Shown piece by piece: positions 34,084 through 35,190 of a stretch of DNA of 35,190 nt (the stretch's first letter is position 1; every line of letters begins with the position of its first letter). The DNA is taken from assembly GCA_021299375.1 (NCBI GenBank), contig JAJTGR010000050.1, positions 1-35,190 of the forward strand, written 5' to 3'. The position numbers were made by a program, and so were the translations under genes. The DNA comes from Gemmatimonadota bacterium. GTDB taxonomy: Bacteria; Gemmatimonadota; Gemmatimonadetes; Gemmatimonadales; Gemmatimonadaceae. The notes under the pieces are model-generated. The model was not told the origin of the DNA, searched no databases, and saw only the letters and a list, made by a program, of their open reading frames with translations.

Positions 34084-34125
34084 GCCTCACCCACTCATTC
34101 ACTACCCAAATACCAGAACCGAACC

Positions 34126-35190
<1,065 letters not shown>

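Overview
The window is about 35 kb of GC-rich chromosome from a Gram-negative bacterium, most likely a member of the Gemmatimonadota. The reasons are an E. coli-type SI3 insertion in RpoC, a large unusual insertion in RpoB, an EF-Tu with a remodelled switch I loop, a PknB-type kinase with an exported C-terminal domain, and many lipoprotein or Tat-like signal peptides. No tRNA, rRNA, CRISPR array, transposase or phage gene was seen.

Layout: (1) 1-7254: 3' part of rpoB, complete rpoC and a strong terminator. (2) 7260-14581: a minus-strand block, read right to left as an N-acyl-D-amino-acid deacylase, a membrane Ser/Thr kinase, a large lipoprotein and a small four-helix-bundle protein of the 23S rRNA intervening-sequence family. 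Three related long hairpin elements (about 170-270 bp) sit at the 3' ends of the last three genes and contain or abut their stop codons. (3) 14919-18622: a secreted PHB-depolymerase-like esterase, an HxlR-GNAT fusion regulator, a decayed alpha/beta hydrolase, and an SRPBCC-MarR pair behind a palindromic promoter. (4) 18938-21214: an exported LanC-like protein with a Cys-Cys-Gly zinc motif, diverging from a small lipoprotein. (5) 21430-22352: rpsL-rpsG and a terminator. (6) 22527-31523: a cell-surface polysaccharide locus made of two convergent operons: YaiO-like barrel, GT-C transferase, methyltransferase and GT2 on plus; wecB, membrane protein, BcsA-like GT2 and bactofilin-like protein on minus. 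(7) 31963-35190: fusA and the 5' part of tuf.

The rpoBC and str genes, which are contiguous in many bacteria, are here split into three blocks by about 14.2 kb and 9.7 kb of accessory DNA. The most unusual signal is the family of three hairpin elements. Their arms differ in sequence between copies but stay complementary within each copy, which is the mark of a conserved folded RNA or DNA. One copy encodes the C-terminus of the adjacent four-helix-bundle protein, whose family is known from structured RNA insertions. I propose the protein and the hairpins as a candidate RNA-protein or mobile-element system.
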